Assembly: GCA_947505565.1 (NCBI GenBank)
Contig: CANNLB010000145.1
Location: 1 to 6,798 of the forward strand
From: Acidobacteriota bacterium
GTDB lineage: Bacteria > Acidobacteriota > Terriglobia > Bryobacterales > Bryobacteraceae
DNA: 6,798 bases
Direction of reading: 5' to 3'
The position numbers were made by a program, and so were the translations under genes. The notes beneath the pieces are model-generated. The model was not told the DNA's origin and did no database searches. It saw only the letters and a list, made by a program, of their open reading frames with translations. This document shows, one piece after another, positions 6,114 through 6,798 of the stretch (positions are counted from its first letter, which is position 1; the number at the start of each line of letters is the position of its first letter).

Positions 6114-6798
6114 GCGGCCAGGCGGTGGCGGGGGCAATCGAGGCTCCTGGGGACGAAAGAAATCGGGCGATAGGCGACACGGAGCACCCGTCGGACCGTC
6201 GGGGCCTTCGACGGCGGCACCTCCTCCTCCCGCGGCAGCTCCCACCGCGGCAGCGCCACCGACGCAGCGGACTGGATCCGGCGGCAACGGCAATAGCAAC
6301 GGCAACGGAAATGGCCGCGGTCGGAGCGACCGTGATTTTCGCGGGAACAACAACAGGCGTCGTGGCCCCCAAAGGCGTTCCGGTGGCTTTCGCGCCCCCG
6401 GCGGAGGCATTCGTTCGCAGACGCGGGGTTCCCACTTCGGCGAGAACTGGTGGGCTCGTCGCTGGATTGAAGTACTCGAAGGCTTCGAGATGGGTTCGCG
6501 GCTCAACCGGGGCCGGGACTACGCCAAGAATGGCCATGTGCTTGCTATTTCGATCGATGAAGGGCACGTCCACGCCCGAGTTCGGGGCTCACGGCCAAAA
6601 CCCTATGATGTTGACATCAACATCAACACCATCACCGAAGAGGACTGGACGCGCATCAGCGCAAAACTGGCCGAACAGGCCGTCTTCTCGGCCACCCTGC
6701 TGGCCGGAGAAATGCCGGGCGACATCGAAGAGATTTTCGAAGAGCTGGGGCTGTCGCTCTATCCGAAAAACGAGCAGGACCTTGTAACGCGCTGCACC
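6106..6798 (+). CDS. SWIM zinc-finger protein, helicase partner (3' end beyond window)
   Basis: 231 residues are visible, with no stop before the window ends. Residues 1-105 are low-complexity and basic: a Gly run (6-10), RKK/RR clusters, a Pro/Ala stretch (about 31-52), a Gly-Asn repeat (59-70) and an Arg/Gly-rich end (FRG, RRRG, GGFR). I count 20 Lys/Arg against 3 Asp. The folded part starts at FGENWWARRW (111-120) and continues with NRGRDYAKNGHV (134-145), RGSRPKPYDV (160-169) and LLAGEMPGDIEE (198-209). These match the conserved N-terminal module of bacterial SWIM proteins found next to SNF2 helicases. The last codons, DLVTRCT, reach the position where the family's CxCx(n)CxH zinc motif begins, so Cys230 is probably the first ligand. 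Binding of nucleic acid and guiding the helicase is inference. ATG 6106 overlaps the helicase stop (ATGAGTAA) and has a strong ribosome binding site. Confidence 0.92.
   Translation, partial: MSKRPGGGGGNRGSWGRKKSGDRRHGAPVGPSGPSTAAPPPPAAAPTAAAPPTQRTGSGGNGNSNGNGNGRGRSDRDFRGNNNRRRGPQRRSGGFRAPGGGIRSQTRGSHFGENWWARRWIEVLEGFEMGSRLNRGRDYAKNGHVLAISIDEGHVHARVRGSRPKPYDVDININTITEEDWTRISAKLAEQAVFSATLLAGEMPGDIEEIFEELGLSLYPKNEQDLVTRCT
6280..6318 (+). repeat. Short degenerate GGC-AAC hexamer repeat coding for Gly-Asn
   Basis: Imperfect tandem GGCAAC/GGCAAT/GGAAAT units encode alternating Gly and Asn (residues 59-70 of the SWIM protein). One AGC replaces a GGC. Codon variation among units suggests an older expansion kept as protein sequence rather than a very recent slippage event. 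It lies within the disordered tail. Confidence 0.6.

Noticed and set aside
5589..6506. Minus-strand open frame of 305 codons spanning the helicase end and SWIM start
   Set aside because: Proline/arginine-rich antisense shadow of the low-complexity SWIM tail and the helicase C-lobe; no recognisable domain.
6125..6787. Plus-strand open frame of 220 codons in the SWIM region
   Set aside because: It runs in a different frame from the SWIM gene, whose frame starting at 6106 holds the conserved WWARRW and LLAGEMP motifs and a good ribosome binding site.

Overview
The window reads as chromosomal DNA from a GC-rich bacterium of the Acidobacteriota, most likely Solibacter/Bryobacter-like. This is inference. 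It rests on a DUF1592/DUF1588/DUF1585 'planctomycete-type' cytochrome protein, a gene group abundant in Planctomycetes and Solibacter-type Acidobacteria, here in a compact form of about 650 residues. No rRNA, tRNA, CRISPR array, insertion sequence or phage gene was seen.

The layout is two divergent transcription units either side of an 82-bp gap (2972-3053). Leftward (minus strand): a decayed SAM-dependent O-methyltransferase (2971-1976), broken by a nonsense codon and at least two frame changes; 11 bp later an intact secreted diheme cytochrome-type protein with DUF1587-1595-1592-1588-1585 modules (1964-24); then, after one base, the first codons of another gene (22-1) that runs off the window behind a good ribosome binding site. 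The close packing suggests an operon whose first gene has died. A perfect 22-bp GC-rich palindrome (2282-2303) sits at one of the frame breaks.

Rightward (plus strand): a 1,019-residue bacterial SNF2-family (HelZ-like) ATPase with all helicase motifs and a large uncharacterised N-terminal half (3054-6113). It overlaps by 8 bp a second gene (6106 to the window end) encoding a SWIM zinc-finger protein. The second gene begins with about 105 residues of basic Gly/Arg/Asn/Pro-rich low-complexity sequence, and the window cuts it at what should be the first zinc-binding cysteine. The overlap and strong internal ribosome binding site indicate coupled translation of a helicase plus its nucleic-acid-binding partner. 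From general knowledge this pair recurs in bacteria without a settled function. It is the most interesting system here.

All long gaps are accounted for: the only non-coding stretches are 1965-1975 and 2972-3053. The other open frames are antisense or out-of-frame shadows of these genes.
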